Assembly: GCF_031885415.1 (NCBI RefSeq)
Contig: NZ_CP116871.1
Coordinates: forward strand, 2,852,001 to 2,916,000
DNA: 64,000 bases
DNA from: Microbacterium forte
GTDB lineage: Bacteria > Actinomycetota > Actinomycetes > Actinomycetales > Microbacteriaceae
Direction: 5' to 3'
Part shown: piece by piece, positions 53,058 to 61,741 of the stretch
Numbering within the stretch: position 1 is the first letter of the stretch
Layout of the letters: each line of letters opens with the position of its first letter
Made by a program: the position numbers and the translations under genes
Notes under the pieces: generated by a model
Databases searched by the model: none
Seen by the model: the letters and a program-made list of their open reading frames with translations, nothing else
Told to the model about the DNA's origin: nothing

Positions 53058-53348
53058 ATGACAGATGTGGAGACCGACGAGCTCCGAGCTCTCGCGACGC
53101 AGGCGGAGAGCGTCCGGGGAGACTTCGGATCGCCGGTGGTCGCGCAGTCGTCGGGGCTGGGAGCGGGCTCTCTCGACGAGGCAGTGGCGCGGTTCGGTGA
53201 AACCTGGACGACGGCTCTGGGGCGTCGTCTCGGGGATGTCGACATGCTCGCCGAGAATCTGCGGCAGACGGCTGAGGTGTTCGACCGGGGAGACGAGGCG
53301 TCGAGCAGTGAACTCGACCAGATGATCTGGGCCGAGAGCGACTACTGA
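53058..53348 (+). CDS. Small helical protein, probable partner of the type VII toxin
   Basis: 96 aa from the ATG at 53058 behind a G-rich RBS (GTGGGGGGC). Predicted helical and acidic: VETDELRALATQAESVRGDFGS.., DEAVARFGETWTTALGRRLGDVDMLAENLRQTAEVFDRGDE. The size, helical hairpin and position just before a WXG-like toxin match the small targeting partners of LXG/WXG toxins. The stop overlaps the toxin start (TGATG). I recognise no named family. Confidence 0.75.
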   Translation: MTDVETDELRALATQAESVRGDFGSPVVAQSSGLGAGSLDEAVARFGETWTTALGRRLGDVDMLAENLRQTAEVFDRGDEASSSELDQMIWAESDY

Positions 53349-54655
53349 TGCCCGAACTGGGGATGACGAATGACCCGGTCGTATTGGTGCCCGGTTCTCA
53401 TGCCGCAGCGCACACGGTCGCGTCGGCGTGGCGGTCTCGGTCAGAGGCCGCCACTGCGCTTCGGGACGGGTTGAGAGACCTCGAGGTCGATTCCGCGTGG
53501 ACCGGGTACCCGTACGACAAGTACCTCGAGCGGGCGGAGTATGTGCGGTCGTCGTGGCAGAGGTGCGGCGAGTACCTGATGAGTGGCGCCGCCGCTCTGT
53601 CGGCCTATGGCGATGCTCTGCGATGGGCGCAGGATGAGGCGGCGCGCGCGATCGACCTGTGGGAGCAGGCGGAGGCGACGGTCGTCTCGCGTCAGGCGCA
53701 CCGGGTGAAAGTGCGGGAGCTGGAGCGCGACCTCGGCCTGCGGCACGTCGAACTCGACGTCCCGTTCATCGATGGCGGGGCGGACCTGCGCGCACAGGCG
53801 GTAGACGTCTTGACGAACGCGAGGGGCGTGCTGGATCGCTACGCCATGGATGCCGCGAACACCATCCATGACGCGGCGGACGCGGCGCCCCTGGAGACGC
53901 CGAAGCAGACCGAGAGCACAACGAACTGGGCAGTGGCGGGGGCGATCGGCGCGGCGGTGTTCGAGACCGCCGTGCTCAACCCGGCGAGAGAGCAGCTGAA
54001 CTTCGTCGCCTCGATGGGCAACGCTCTCCTCAACCACCCCGACTTACTTCTCGAACTGCTCGGCGGAGTCGCCCTCGTGGTCGGTGGCGGCACGATGATC
54101 GGCGGCGGAGGCGCACTCGTGCTCACGGGGGTGGGGGCTGTGCCCGGCGGCGGCGTCGCGTGGGCCGGAGTGGGCGTCGCCGGAGCAGGCCTTGTCGCCG
54201 CGGGACATGCCAGCGCTCGCTGGATGAACGAGGCGACCGGTGATGATGCAGTCCGCATCGCGGAGCGCCCGCCACCTCACCCCGAGTACGGGGGTCGTGA
54301 CATCAAGGGCCAGTACAACGGCGACGGGCAACGCCCTTGGGTCGACACCGAGAAGATCGGGTTGGACGAAGTCGCTAGCGATACCGGGTACGACATCATC
54401 CGCGACAAGGTGCGTGCGACCATCGACGGGTATTACAAGCCCGGCGCGACGGCCGAGCAGCACCGATACTACGACGGCCTATACAAGAATCCCGACGGCA
54501 CCTACACCGGCGTGGAGGTCAAAGGAGGAACCGGGAGTCGTGACGCATACCAGAGAGGGTTCGACAGCACCGTCAGTCCCGATCGCCCGGCTACAGCCGT
54601 CGTCAACGGCGAGAGAATACAGATCACCAAAGTGATACTGAAGGAAGTCAAGTGA
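53348..54655 (+). CDS. Polymorphic toxin of a type VII secretion system with a C-terminal PD-(D/E)xK-like nuclease domain
   Basis: 435 aa. Residues 1-160 are helical with a WxG motif (VDSAWTGYPYDKYLERAEYVRSSWQRCGEYL), like WXG100-type export domains. Residues 195-290 are Gly/Ala/Val-rich and hydrophobic (LLGGVALVVGGGTMIGGGGALVLTG), a common pre-toxin region. The C-terminal 120 residues form the variable toxin: HPEYGGRDIKGQYNGDGQRPWVD, then YYDGLYKNPDG with Asp376, and GVEVKGGTGSRDAYQRGFD with Glu390-x-Lys392. This is a D-(13)-E-x-K arrangement of nucleases. It overlaps both neighbours, so toxin and probable immunity genes are coupled. Confidence 0.8.
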   Translation: MPELGMTNDPVVLVPGSHAAAHTVASAWRSRSEAATALRDGLRDLEVDSAWTGYPYDKYLERAEYVRSSWQRCGEYLMSGAAALSAYGDALRWAQDEAARAIDLWEQAEATVVSRQAHRVKVRELERDLGLRHVELDVPFIDGGADLRAQAVDVLTNARGVLDRYAMDAANTIHDAADAAPLETPKQTESTTNWAVAGAIGAAVFETAVLNPAREQLNFVASMGNALLNHPDLLLELLGGVALVVGGGTMIGGGGALVLTGVGAVPGGGVAWAGVGVAGAGLVAAGHASARWMNEATGDDAVRIAERPPPHPEYGGRDIKGQYNGDGQRPWVDTEKIGLDEVASDTGYDIIRDKVRATIDGYYKPGATAEQHRYYDGLYKNPDGTYTGVEVKGGTGSRDAYQRGFDSTVSPDRPATAVVNGERIQITKVILKEVK

Positions 54656-55152
54656 CGAAGCCCACACACATCACCCAGAGGAATGGGCGTTCCCGCGGCG
54701 CGCTCCTCGATGAATTCCGTCCGTACTCCGAACAGATCCGGTTTGTTCTGCTTCAGATGAACGGATCCTCGTTCTGGGCCTACAGTTTGTGGCGTGCGCC
54801 CGAAGGTGCGGACCTGCTGGAGAGCATCCCGTTCAGCGAGGAGTATATGCAGTGCGCGGGAACCGCTGACGCGCTGGCGCTGGAGGTGCGCCGCATCGAG
54901 GCCGACGGCACCCCCCACCAGTACGCGATCGGCAAGCCCGGTGGTCACCGCACGGGGGAACCCACCGAGGTGATCCACTACGACGACGGTCGCCACAGCA
55001 CCACGGTCTATCCGCACGAGGTCTTCACCGCCGATGAAGCAGCCGTCGTCTTCTATACGTATTTCCTCACTGACGACGTGTCTCAGCCGTACGAGCTCCG
55101 CGATCTGCACCTGAGCTGGCCGAAACCCGGATCCGAAGAGGGTGACAGCTGA
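54652..55152 (+). CDS. Probable immunity protein to the upstream toxin
   Basis: 166 aa, GTG start in a GTGA overlap with the toxin stop. No signal peptide and no recognised domain. Contains NGRSRGALLDEFRPYSEQIRFVLLQMNGSSFWAYSLWRAPEGADLLESIPF and many acidic residues toward the end (TADEAAVVFYTYFLTDDVSQPYELRDL), as expected for a nuclease inhibitor. Function is inferred from position directly behind a toxin gene. Immunity proteins are rarely recognisable by sequence. Confidence 0.6.
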   Translation: MTKPTHITQRNGRSRGALLDEFRPYSEQIRFVLLQMNGSSFWAYSLWRAPEGADLLESIPFSEEYMQCAGTADALALEVRRIEADGTPHQYAIGKPGGHRTGEPTEVIHYDDGRHSTTVYPHEVFTADEAAVVFYTYFLTDDVSQPYELRDLHLSWPKPGSEEGDS

Positions 55153-55436
55153 TGCGCATCCGCGTCGATCACCAGCCGCTCGCTCAGTCGATCGCGGTTC
55201 TCGCTGACACCGCAGATCGGATCCGCGGTCTGCTCGACGAACTCGAGTCTGAGGCCTTCGGGCTGAGACAGCTGTGGACCGGGCAAGCCCACGAGGCGTA
55301 CTCCCGCGCTCAACGCGAATGGACCGAGTGCGCCGACGGCATGCAGACCGCTCTCACCAGCGCCGCGACCGCCGCAGCCCGCGCGCACGCACGCACCCGC
55401 GACGCCGAAGCCCATGTCGCCACCCTGTGGAGCTGA
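55152..55436 (+). CDS. WXG100-family (ESAT-6-like) protein
   Basis: 94 aa, start overlapping the preceding stop (TGATG). Two helices joined by the WxG turn: VLADTADRIRGLLDELESEAFGLRQLWTGQAHEAYSRAQREWTECADGMQTALTSAATAAARAHA. The family forms dimers exported by or guiding substrates to ESX/type VII machinery. Here it is last in the toxin cassette and may be an export partner. No EccC or other ESX core gene is in the window. Confidence 0.85.
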   Translation: MRIRVDHQPLAQSIAVLADTADRIRGLLDELESEAFGLRQLWTGQAHEAYSRAQREWTECADGMQTALTSAATAAARAHARTRDAEAHVATLWS

Positions 55437-55452
55437 ATCCCCCTGAGCGTCG

Positions 55453-57315
55453 TCACACCGTCGGGATCCACACGCGCATGGTCGACGGACCGCGCTGAGC
55501 CCAGTCGTGGTACGGAACGAGAGCAACCTCGTTGACCTCATCGGTCGACCGGTGTCGCACGGGCAGCACGACCCTGCCATCTCGCTCGATCGGGTCCCCG
55601 GCGACGACCGCGTCGCCGACGTCACTGCCGAGGTCGATCGACTCGAGCGCCAGCACCTCGGGACCGCGTTCGATCACGACGCTGCCCCGCACGGCATCCA
55701 CCATCGGATGCGGTGACGTGGCCCTCGCCACGATCGGCAGGCTGAGCTCGACGACGTCGCCGGCGCGGAACGCGCGAGTGATCTCGACCCCACCGGCGGG
55801 TGCGGGGGACTCCGTGACCTCGCCGCCGCTGTGCACGCGCACCGTCGCTCCTGATGCCCACGACGGCACGCGCAGCTTCAGCGCGAACTGGGCATCCTCG
55901 GCGATCACGATCCGCACGTCACCCTCGACGGGGTAGGTCGTCGACACCTCGAACGCCACGACCCGGCCGTCCGGCAGCGTCGTGCGCACGGTCGACGGCG
56001 CGTACTGGTGCAGCTGCACGCCGTCGTCATCCGCCGTGGCCACATAGGCGGCGAGGCTCGCGAAGGTGCGCGCCACGTTCGGCGGGCAGCACGACACCTC
56101 GAACCACGGGGCGCGCAGCGACGACGAGGCGCGCGCCGACGTGGCATCCGGGTCCGCCGGCGTGCCCGGCGTGCGCTGATGCAGCGTGTTGGCGTAGAAG
56201 AACGCGCGGCCGTCGTCGGCCGGGGAGGTCGCGACGACGTTGAACAGGGTGCGTTCGATGAGGTCGGCATGCCGGACGTCACCGGTCGCGAGCAGCAGAC
56301 GCCACGAGAACATGATCGAGCCGATCCCTGCGCAGGTCTCGGAGTAGGCGCGGTCCGGCGGCAGCTCCCAGTCGTCACCGAAGGCCTCGTCCTGGTGATG
56401 CGACCCCTGGCCGCCGGTCACGTACGTGCGGCGCTCGACCGTGCGATCCCACTGACCTCGCAGGGCGTCGAGCAGCTCGACATCCGACCTCTCGATCGCG
56501 ACGTCGGTCGCTCCGGAGGCGAGGTAGTTGGCGCGCACCGCGTGCCCGCGCAACGCCTGGGCGTCGCGCACGGGCACGTCGTCTTGGAAGTACTCCTGCC
56601 CCCACTCGATCTCGCCCAGAGACCCGCGGCCGTGCCGCTCGACGAACAACGCGGCCTGATCGATGTAGCGCTGCTCACCGAGCGCGCGACCGAGCTCGGC
56701 CAGGCCCACCTCGACCTCGGCGTGCCCGCAGATCGCGTCGCGCCCGTCGACGCCGAACTCCTGGCATACGAGTTCGGCCGCGAGGCGGGCGACGGCCACG
56801 AGTCCGTCATCGGCGTCAGGCCTCGTGCGCGCCCGGGCGACGGCCGCCTGGAAGAGGTGTCCGAGGCAGTACAGCTCGTGCCCCCACTGCAGGGCCGACC
56901 AGCGCTCGCCCTGACCGTCGCGGCCGAACATCGTGTTGAGGTATCCGTCGGGCTCCTGCGCGGCGGCGACCCGGTCGACCACGCGGCGGAACCGCTGCTC
57001 GAGATCGCTGTCGGCCGCGGCATCCGTGCGCCCGATCTCCCACGCGAGCGCCTCGAGGTACTTGTAGATCTCGGAGTCGGCGAACTCGCGCCCCCGGCGC
57101 CCGGCGGGAAGCGTGCCGGCGGCGGCGAGGTCGAAGTTGGGCAGCCAGCCCTCGGACTCCAGGCGCGACTCGATGTGCGTGAGAGTGGCTGAGCCGTTCA
57201 CGGTCTGGCGGTCGCCCCAGAACCCTCCGGTGATGCGCGCCTCGTCGAGGCCGAGGGGGCGCAGGCGTCCGCGCGTGGGAACCACCGGAGCGGCCGGTGT
57301 CGTGGTGTCGAACAT
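55453..57315 (-). CDS. Beta-L-arabinofuranosidase, GH127
   Basis: 620 aa from the ATG at 57315 (AAGGG 6 nt upstream; an ATG at 57321 overlaps the permease stop). No signal peptide. (alpha/alpha)6 barrel with the GH127 zinc and nucleophile set: Glu310 in HHQDEAFG, Glu326 and Cys328 in AYSETCAGIGS, Cys409 (nucleophile) and Cys410 in VSCCPPNVAR. Spacing matches the Bifidobacterium enzyme (Glu322, Glu338, Cys340, Cys417, Cys418). It removes beta-arabinofuranose from hydroxyproline-linked plant glycans after import. Last gene of an operon with its ABC importer. Confidence 0.95.
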   Translation of the reverse strand: MFDTTTPAAPVVPTRGRLRPLGLDEARITGGFWGDRQTVNGSATLTHIESRLESEGWLPNFDLAAAGTLPAGRRGREFADSEIYKYLEALAWEIGRTDAAADSDLEQRFRRVVDRVAAAQEPDGYLNTMFGRDGQGERWSALQWGHELYCLGHLFQAAVARARTRPDADDGLVAVARLAAELVCQEFGVDGRDAICGHAEVEVGLAELGRALGEQRYIDQAALFVERHGRGSLGEIEWGQEYFQDDVPVRDAQALRGHAVRANYLASGATDVAIERSDVELLDALRGQWDRTVERRTYVTGGQGSHHQDEAFGDDWELPPDRAYSETCAGIGSIMFSWRLLLATGDVRHADLIERTLFNVVATSPADDGRAFFYANTLHQRTPGTPADPDATSARASSSLRAPWFEVSCCPPNVARTFASLAAYVATADDDGVQLHQYAPSTVRTTLPDGRVVAFEVSTTYPVEGDVRIVIAEDAQFALKLRVPSWASGATVRVHSGGEVTESPAPAGGVEITRAFRAGDVVELSLPIVARATSPHPMVDAVRGSVVIERGPEVLALESIDLGSDVGDAVVAGDPIERDGRVVLPVRHRSTDEVNEVALVPYHDWAQRGPSTMRVWIPTV

Positions 57316-57317
57316 GG

Positions 57318-58208
57318 TCATCCCTTGAAGGCGCCGGACATGAAGCCGCGCACGTAGTGTCGTTGCAGGATCAGGAAGAGCAGGATGCAGGGGAGCGCCA
57401 GCACGACGACGCCCGCCTCGGTGGCGCCGTAGTCGACGACACCCTGCACCTGCCCACGGAGGTTCGCCACCGCGAGAGGCAGCGTCATGCGATTGGTGTC
57501 GTTGATGAGGATCAGCGGGGCCATGAAGTCGTTCCACGCGGTGAGGAACGCGAACAGGCCGACCGTGACGAGCCCCGGCTTGACCGCGGGCAGCAGCACC
57601 CGCCACAGCGCGCCCCAGCTGGAGCATCCGTCGACCATCGCGGCTTCATCCATCTCCCTCGGGATCGACTCGAACGAGATGCGCATCATGAACATCGAGA
57701 ACGGCAGCTGGAACATCGTGATCACCAGCGCGACGCCGACGAGCGAGTTCTGCAGGCCGACCGAGTTGAGGATCACGTAGAGCGGAATGAGCAGCGTCGC
57801 GTAGGGCACCATCAGGATCGCGAGAGTCAGCAGGAACAGGGCGTTCTTGCCGGGGAACGAGAAGCGCGCGAACGCGTAGCCGCCCAGCAGAGAGATGAAC
57901 AGCGTCAGCGCCACGGTGAGCACCGAGACGAACAGCGAGTTGCCGAGGTACACCCAGATGCCCGCCTGGTACTCGCCGAGGGCGGCGTAATTGCCGAAGC
58001 CCCAGCCGTCGGTCTGGCTGGTGCCCGCCATCGGGCTGACTGACGAGACGCCGGTCCAGATGAGCGGGTAGAGGAAGATCACCGCGAGGGCGGTGGTGAA
58101 CACCCAGTACGGGATGCCGAAGACGACGCGGGCCGCCTTCGAGCGGTACCGGGGCGCGGTGGGCTGATGATTCGGGGCGACGATGGTGCGAGTCAGGGTC
58201 TGGGACAT
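57318..58208 (-). CDS. Sugar ABC permease, MalG type (GH127 operon)
   Basis: 296 aa from the ATG at 58208. Helices: PYWVFTTALAVIFLYPLIWTG and SVLTVALTLFISLLGGYAFARF. The EAA loop is MDEAAMVDGCSSWGALWRVLLPAVKPG and the end is LQRHYVRGFMSGAFKG. It lies 10 bp after the partner permease and nearly touches the GH127 gene. Confidence 0.92.
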   Translation of the reverse strand: MSQTLTRTIVAPNHQPTAPRYRSKAARVVFGIPYWVFTTALAVIFLYPLIWTGVSSVSPMAGTSQTDGWGFGNYAALGEYQAGIWVYLGNSLFVSVLTVALTLFISLLGGYAFARFSFPGKNALFLLTLAILMVPYATLLIPLYVILNSVGLQNSLVGVALVITMFQLPFSMFMMRISFESIPREMDEAAMVDGCSSWGALWRVLLPAVKPGLVTVGLFAFLTAWNDFMAPLILINDTNRMTLPLAVANLRGQVQGVVDYGATEAGVVVLALPCILLFLILQRHYVRGFMSGAFKG

Positions 58209-58218
58209 GGTTCTCAGC

Positions 58219-59124
58219 TCAGTTCTCATCCGTGCGGCGGAACGCGCGCAGCTGGAAGACGTTGATGACGATGAGCGCGAGCAGCACGATCACCGAGAGG
58301 GCGCCCGCGATCCCGAGGCTGTTCTGCCCCTGGAAGGCGACGTTGTAGATCAGCTGCACCACGGTCATGGTGCTGTTGTCGGGGCCGCCCTTGGTGAGGA
58401 TGTAGAACTGCTCGAACGCCAGCAGCGACCCGGTCACGCACATCACGGTCGTCAGGGCGAAGGTCGGCTTGAGCAGCGGCACCGTGATGTCGCGGAACGT
58501 CTGCCAGCGGTTGGCGCCGTCGATGCGCGCGGCCTCGTAGACGTCGTCGGGGATGCCCTGCAGACCGACGAGCATCAGCAGCATGTAGAACCCCGCGTAG
58601 CGCCAGACGATCAGGAAGATCGTCGACCACAGCGCACCCTCGGGAGTGCCGAGGAACGTGATGCCCCACGACTTCATGAGGTTCGCGAACGGACCGGCGA
58701 TGGGGGAGTACAGCACGTAGAACAGCAGCGAGGCGGATGCGAGGCCCAGAGCGCTCGGGATCAGGAAGGCCGTGCGCAGGAGACCGTTCCACCTGGTCGA
58801 CTCCTGCACGAGGAGGGCCAGGCCGAGTCCGAGGCCGATCAGGATGACCGTCGTGATGACGGTGTAGAGCAGGGTGAAGCGGATCGAATCCCAGAAGAGA
58901 CGGTGCATGACGGCATCCGTGTAGTTCTCGGGGAAGTTGATGCCCTGGTTGCCGCTCAGCAGCGGCCAGTCGGAGGCCGACATCTGCACCACGAGCACGA
59001 GCGGCACGATGAACAGCAGGGCGACGAAGATCGCCGTCGGGGCCGCATACAGCCAGCCCTGCACCGGGCCGCCGAAGGCGGTACGCGGCCGGCGGCGACG
59101 CAGCGGAGGTGCGGTCGAGGTCAT
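58219..59124 (-). CDS. Sugar ABC permease, MalF type (GH127 operon)
   Basis: 301 aa from the ATG at 59124; an in-frame ATG upstream would add a Pro-rich tail. WLYAAPTAIFVALLFIVPLVLVVQMSASDWPLL at the start, TAFLIPSALGLASASLLFYVLY, and EAA loop YEAARIDGANRWQTFRDITVPLLKP. Partner of the MalG-type subunit. Confidence 0.92.
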   Translation of the reverse strand: MTSTAPPLRRRRPRTAFGGPVQGWLYAAPTAIFVALLFIVPLVLVVQMSASDWPLLSGNQGINFPENYTDAVMHRLFWDSIRFTLLYTVITTVILIGLGLGLALLVQESTRWNGLLRTAFLIPSALGLASASLLFYVLYSPIAGPFANLMKSWGITFLGTPEGALWSTIFLIVWRYAGFYMLLMLVGLQGIPDDVYEAARIDGANRWQTFRDITVPLLKPTFALTTVMCVTGSLLAFEQFYILTKGGPDNSTMTVVQLIYNVAFQGQNSLGIAGALSVIVLLALIVINVFQLRAFRRTDEN

Positions 59125-59195
59125 CTCGGTCTCTTTCGATCGGGGGGGCTGGCGAGGTGGATGCGGGGGCGGTGCAGCGCCGCCCCCGCGGCGAA

Positions 59196-60491
59196 TCACT
59201 GCGACAGGATCGCGGTGATCTCCTCGTTGTCGGCCGGCACCGAGTCGTCGCCGTTCAGCACGGCGTTGCGCACCAGCGTGAGCCAGGGGCTGCCCGGAGC
59301 GTTGAACGCCTGCTGGAAGTTCAGTGCCACGGGGGTGTCGCCCTGGGACGCGACCTCGTTGATCGTCACCAGGCGAGGGTCGGCCGCGGCGTACTCGTTG
59401 TCGGCGAGGTCACCCCGTGAGACGGCGTTGCCGTCCTTCGCGAGGACCTCGACCTGCGCCTCCTCCGACATCATCCAGTTGAGGAAGTTCCAGGCCTGCG
59501 CGGCCTTCTTCGAGTCCTTCGAGATGCTGATGCCGTCGCCGCCGACGAACGTCGAGGCGCCGCCGTCGACACCGGGGATGCCGGCGACACCCGCGTCGAA
59601 CTCGAGGGAGGGGAGCAGCGTCGCAGGGAACGGCATCACGCCGACCTTGCCCTCGCTGAACGCGGCGGTCCAGGTGGGGCCGGCCTCATCGGTGGAGGAG
59701 GGGAGGATCGCGCCGGCATCCTGCAGTTCGGTCCACGTGTCATAGACGGCCTGCGCCGAGTCGCCGTCGAGCAGGGATTCGGTGCCGTCCTCGTTCATGA
59801 CCTCGTCGCCGGACGCCCAGATCGAGGGGAACCAGGTGAAGACCAGGCAGCCGCCGCAGTTGAGGCCGGTCGCCGTGCCGTAGGTGTCGGGCTTGTTCAG
59901 CGCCTGCACGGCCATGGCCGCCTCGGCGAACTCTTCGAGTGTGGCGGGTGCCTTCTCGGGGTCGAGGCCTGCCTCGGCGAACAGCTCCTTGTTCCAGAAC
60001 AGCATCGAGAGGTCGAGCGCGAAGGGCAGCACGTACTCGGCGCCGTCGACCGTGCCCGCCGAGAGGTGACCGGGGTTGATCTCGTCCTTGAAGTCGAGCG
60101 CATCGATCTGCTCGGACATGTCCTGGAACAGGCCCTGCTGCGCCCAGTTGGGCACGTAGACGATGTCGGCGGCGAACAGATCGGGCAGACCGCTGGAACC
60201 GGCGGCGGCGCCGACCTTCGCGACGTAGTCGTCGTTGGGGACGACCGTGAGCTCGACCTGGTTCTCGTGGCTGGCGTTGTAGGCGTCGACCAGCAGCTTG
60301 GCCTGGCGCTCGATGGGAGCGCGGGTCCACAGCGTGAGTGTCGTGCCGTCATCGGTGCCTTCGGCAGGGATGGGTTCGTTCGACGCCTCGTCAGCGGCGG
60401 GTGCACAGGCGGCGAGGCCGCCGACGAGCAGGCCGGCCGCGATGACGACGGCTGCTGCCCGGCGTGCGGCGTGTGTACGGGTGGTGTTCAT
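59196..60491 (-). CDS. Sugar-binding lipoprotein (GH127 operon)
   Basis: 431 aa, ATG with GGAG 9 nt upstream. Lipoprotein signal to GLAAC. Family 1 fold: LTLWTRAPIERQAKLLVDAYNASHENQVELTVVPNDDYVAKVGAAAGSSGLPDLFAADIVYVPNWAQQG; GVAGIPGVDGGASTFVGGDGISISKDSKKAAQAWNFLNWM. A Cys pair in GLNCGGCLVF is unusual. Likely ligand: beta-arabinofuranosyl oligosaccharides or glycopeptides, inferred from GH127. Confidence 0.91.
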   Translation of the reverse strand: MNTTRTHAARRAAAVVIAAGLLVGGLAACAPAADEASNEPIPAEGTDDGTTLTLWTRAPIERQAKLLVDAYNASHENQVELTVVPNDDYVAKVGAAAGSSGLPDLFAADIVYVPNWAQQGLFQDMSEQIDALDFKDEINPGHLSAGTVDGAEYVLPFALDLSMLFWNKELFAEAGLDPEKAPATLEEFAEAAMAVQALNKPDTYGTATGLNCGGCLVFTWFPSIWASGDEVMNEDGTESLLDGDSAQAVYDTWTELQDAGAILPSSTDEAGPTWTAAFSEGKVGVMPFPATLLPSLEFDAGVAGIPGVDGGASTFVGGDGISISKDSKKAAQAWNFLNWMMSEEAQVEVLAKDGNAVSRGDLADNEYAAADPRLVTINEVASQGDTPVALNFQQAFNAPGSPWLTLVRNAVLNGDDSVPADNEEITAILSQ

Positions 60492-60604
60492 GGGCGGGGG
60501 CTCCTCTGGGCTCGTCCTCGAGCGGGTGCGGTGTGGCGCTTCGACAGTGCAGCGCCGGGTGTGGAGATGAGGTGGAGATCAGGTTCTCCGAAATCTACGA
60601 AAAC

Positions 60605-60644
60605 CCTTTCGAAAGGTATAGCGTGGTTTCAGCGGGGGCGTCAA
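60605..60644 (-). promoter_or_regulatory. Promoter and LacI operator of the GH127 operon
   Basis: On the minus strand TTGACG (60644-60639), 18 bp, TATACC (60620-60615). The perfect palindrome CCTTTCGAAAGG (60605-60616) covers the last bases of the -10 and the start site. A half-site ACCTTTC at 60659 lies near the divergent lacI start. Confidence 0.8.
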
Positions 60645-60681
60645 CCCTTGTTCCGATAACCTTTCAGCAACAGGGGGAGTG

Positions 60682-61704
60682 ATGAGCGACACGAATGCAG
60701 CACGGGCGGTGACCCTCGGTGATGTCGCCGCGCGCGCCGGAGTGTCGATCTCGACGGCGTCGAAGGCTCTGAACGATCGAGGCGATGTCTCGGCCGCGAC
60801 GCGCGCCAAGGTGCGGGCGATCGCCGCAGAGCTGTCCTTCACGCCCAACGCCATGGCTCGGGGTCTGCTCGCCGGTCGCACCGGCACCGTCGGCCTGCTC
60901 ACCAGCGACCTCGAGGGTCGCTTCATGATCCCGATCCTGATGGGCGCCGAGGACGCCTTCGGCGCCGGCCGCATCAACGTCTTCCTGTGCGATGCGCGGG
61001 GTGACGCGATCCGTGAGCAGCATCATCTCCGCGAGCTCCTGAGCCGCCGGGTCGACGGCATCATCGTCGTCGGCCGACAGACGGATGCTCGACCCTCGCT
61101 CGGGCAGGAGATCCCCGTGCCGGTCGTCTACGCGTACGCGCCGTCCGACGACCCTCGCGACCTGTCACTGACTCCGGACAACTACGCGGGCGGACGACTG
61201 GCGATCGAGCATCTGCTGGCGTGCGGGCGTCGGCGCATCGCACATATCTCGGGCGACCCGACGTATGCCGCAGCTCAAGACCGCCTCGCCGGGGCCAGGG
61301 CCGCCCTCGCCGAAGCCGGCCTCGAGCTCGTCGGCGAGCCGATGTTCTCGGAGTGGACGGAGCACTGGGGGCGGGACGCCGCGGCGATGCTGCTGCACCG
61401 GCATCCCGACATCGACGCCGTGTTCTGCGGCTCTGACCAGATCGCTCGCGGCGTGCTCGACTCGGCGCGGGATCTCGGACGCACCGTTCCCGACGACCTC
61501 GCGGTGATCGGCTATGACAACTGGGAAGTGCTCGCGACGAACGCGCGGCCCGAGCTCACCAGCATCGACGCCAACCTGCAGCAGCTGGGGCGTCAGGCGG
61601 CGCTTCGGGTGTTCGACGCGATCGACGGGATCGACATCGGGGAGGGGTCGCACCATCTGCCGGTGCGCCTGGTGATCAGAGGATCGACCATCGCCCGGCG
61701 CTGA
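60682..61704 (+). CDS. LacI-family regulator of the GH127 operon
   Basis: 340 aa from the ATG at 60682 (AGGGGGAG; an in-frame GTG lies one codon upstream). HTH VTLGDVAARAGVSISTASKA, hinge NAMARGLLAGRTGTVGLL. Core: LLSRRVDGIIVVGRQTDARPS, RIAHISGDPTYAAAQDRLAGARA, DAVFCGSDQIARGVLDSARDLG, VIGYDNWEVLATNARPELTSIDANLQQLG. Divergent from the GH127 operon; the CCTTTCGAAAGG site in the gap is its likely target. Confidence 0.9.
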   Translation: MSDTNAARAVTLGDVAARAGVSISTASKALNDRGDVSAATRAKVRAIAAELSFTPNAMARGLLAGRTGTVGLLTSDLEGRFMIPILMGAEDAFGAGRINVFLCDARGDAIREQHHLRELLSRRVDGIIVVGRQTDARPSLGQEIPVPVVYAYAPSDDPRDLSLTPDNYAGGRLAIEHLLACGRRRIAHISGDPTYAAAQDRLAGARAALAEAGLELVGEPMFSEWTEHWGRDAAAMLLHRHPDIDAVFCGSDQIARGVLDSARDLGRTVPDDLAVIGYDNWEVLATNARPELTSIDANLQQLGRQAALRVFDAIDGIDIGEGSHHLPVRLVIRGSTIARR

Positions 61705-61741
61705 GCCGCCCTCTCCTGCCGACCGTCGGTCGCGTCTCCGG

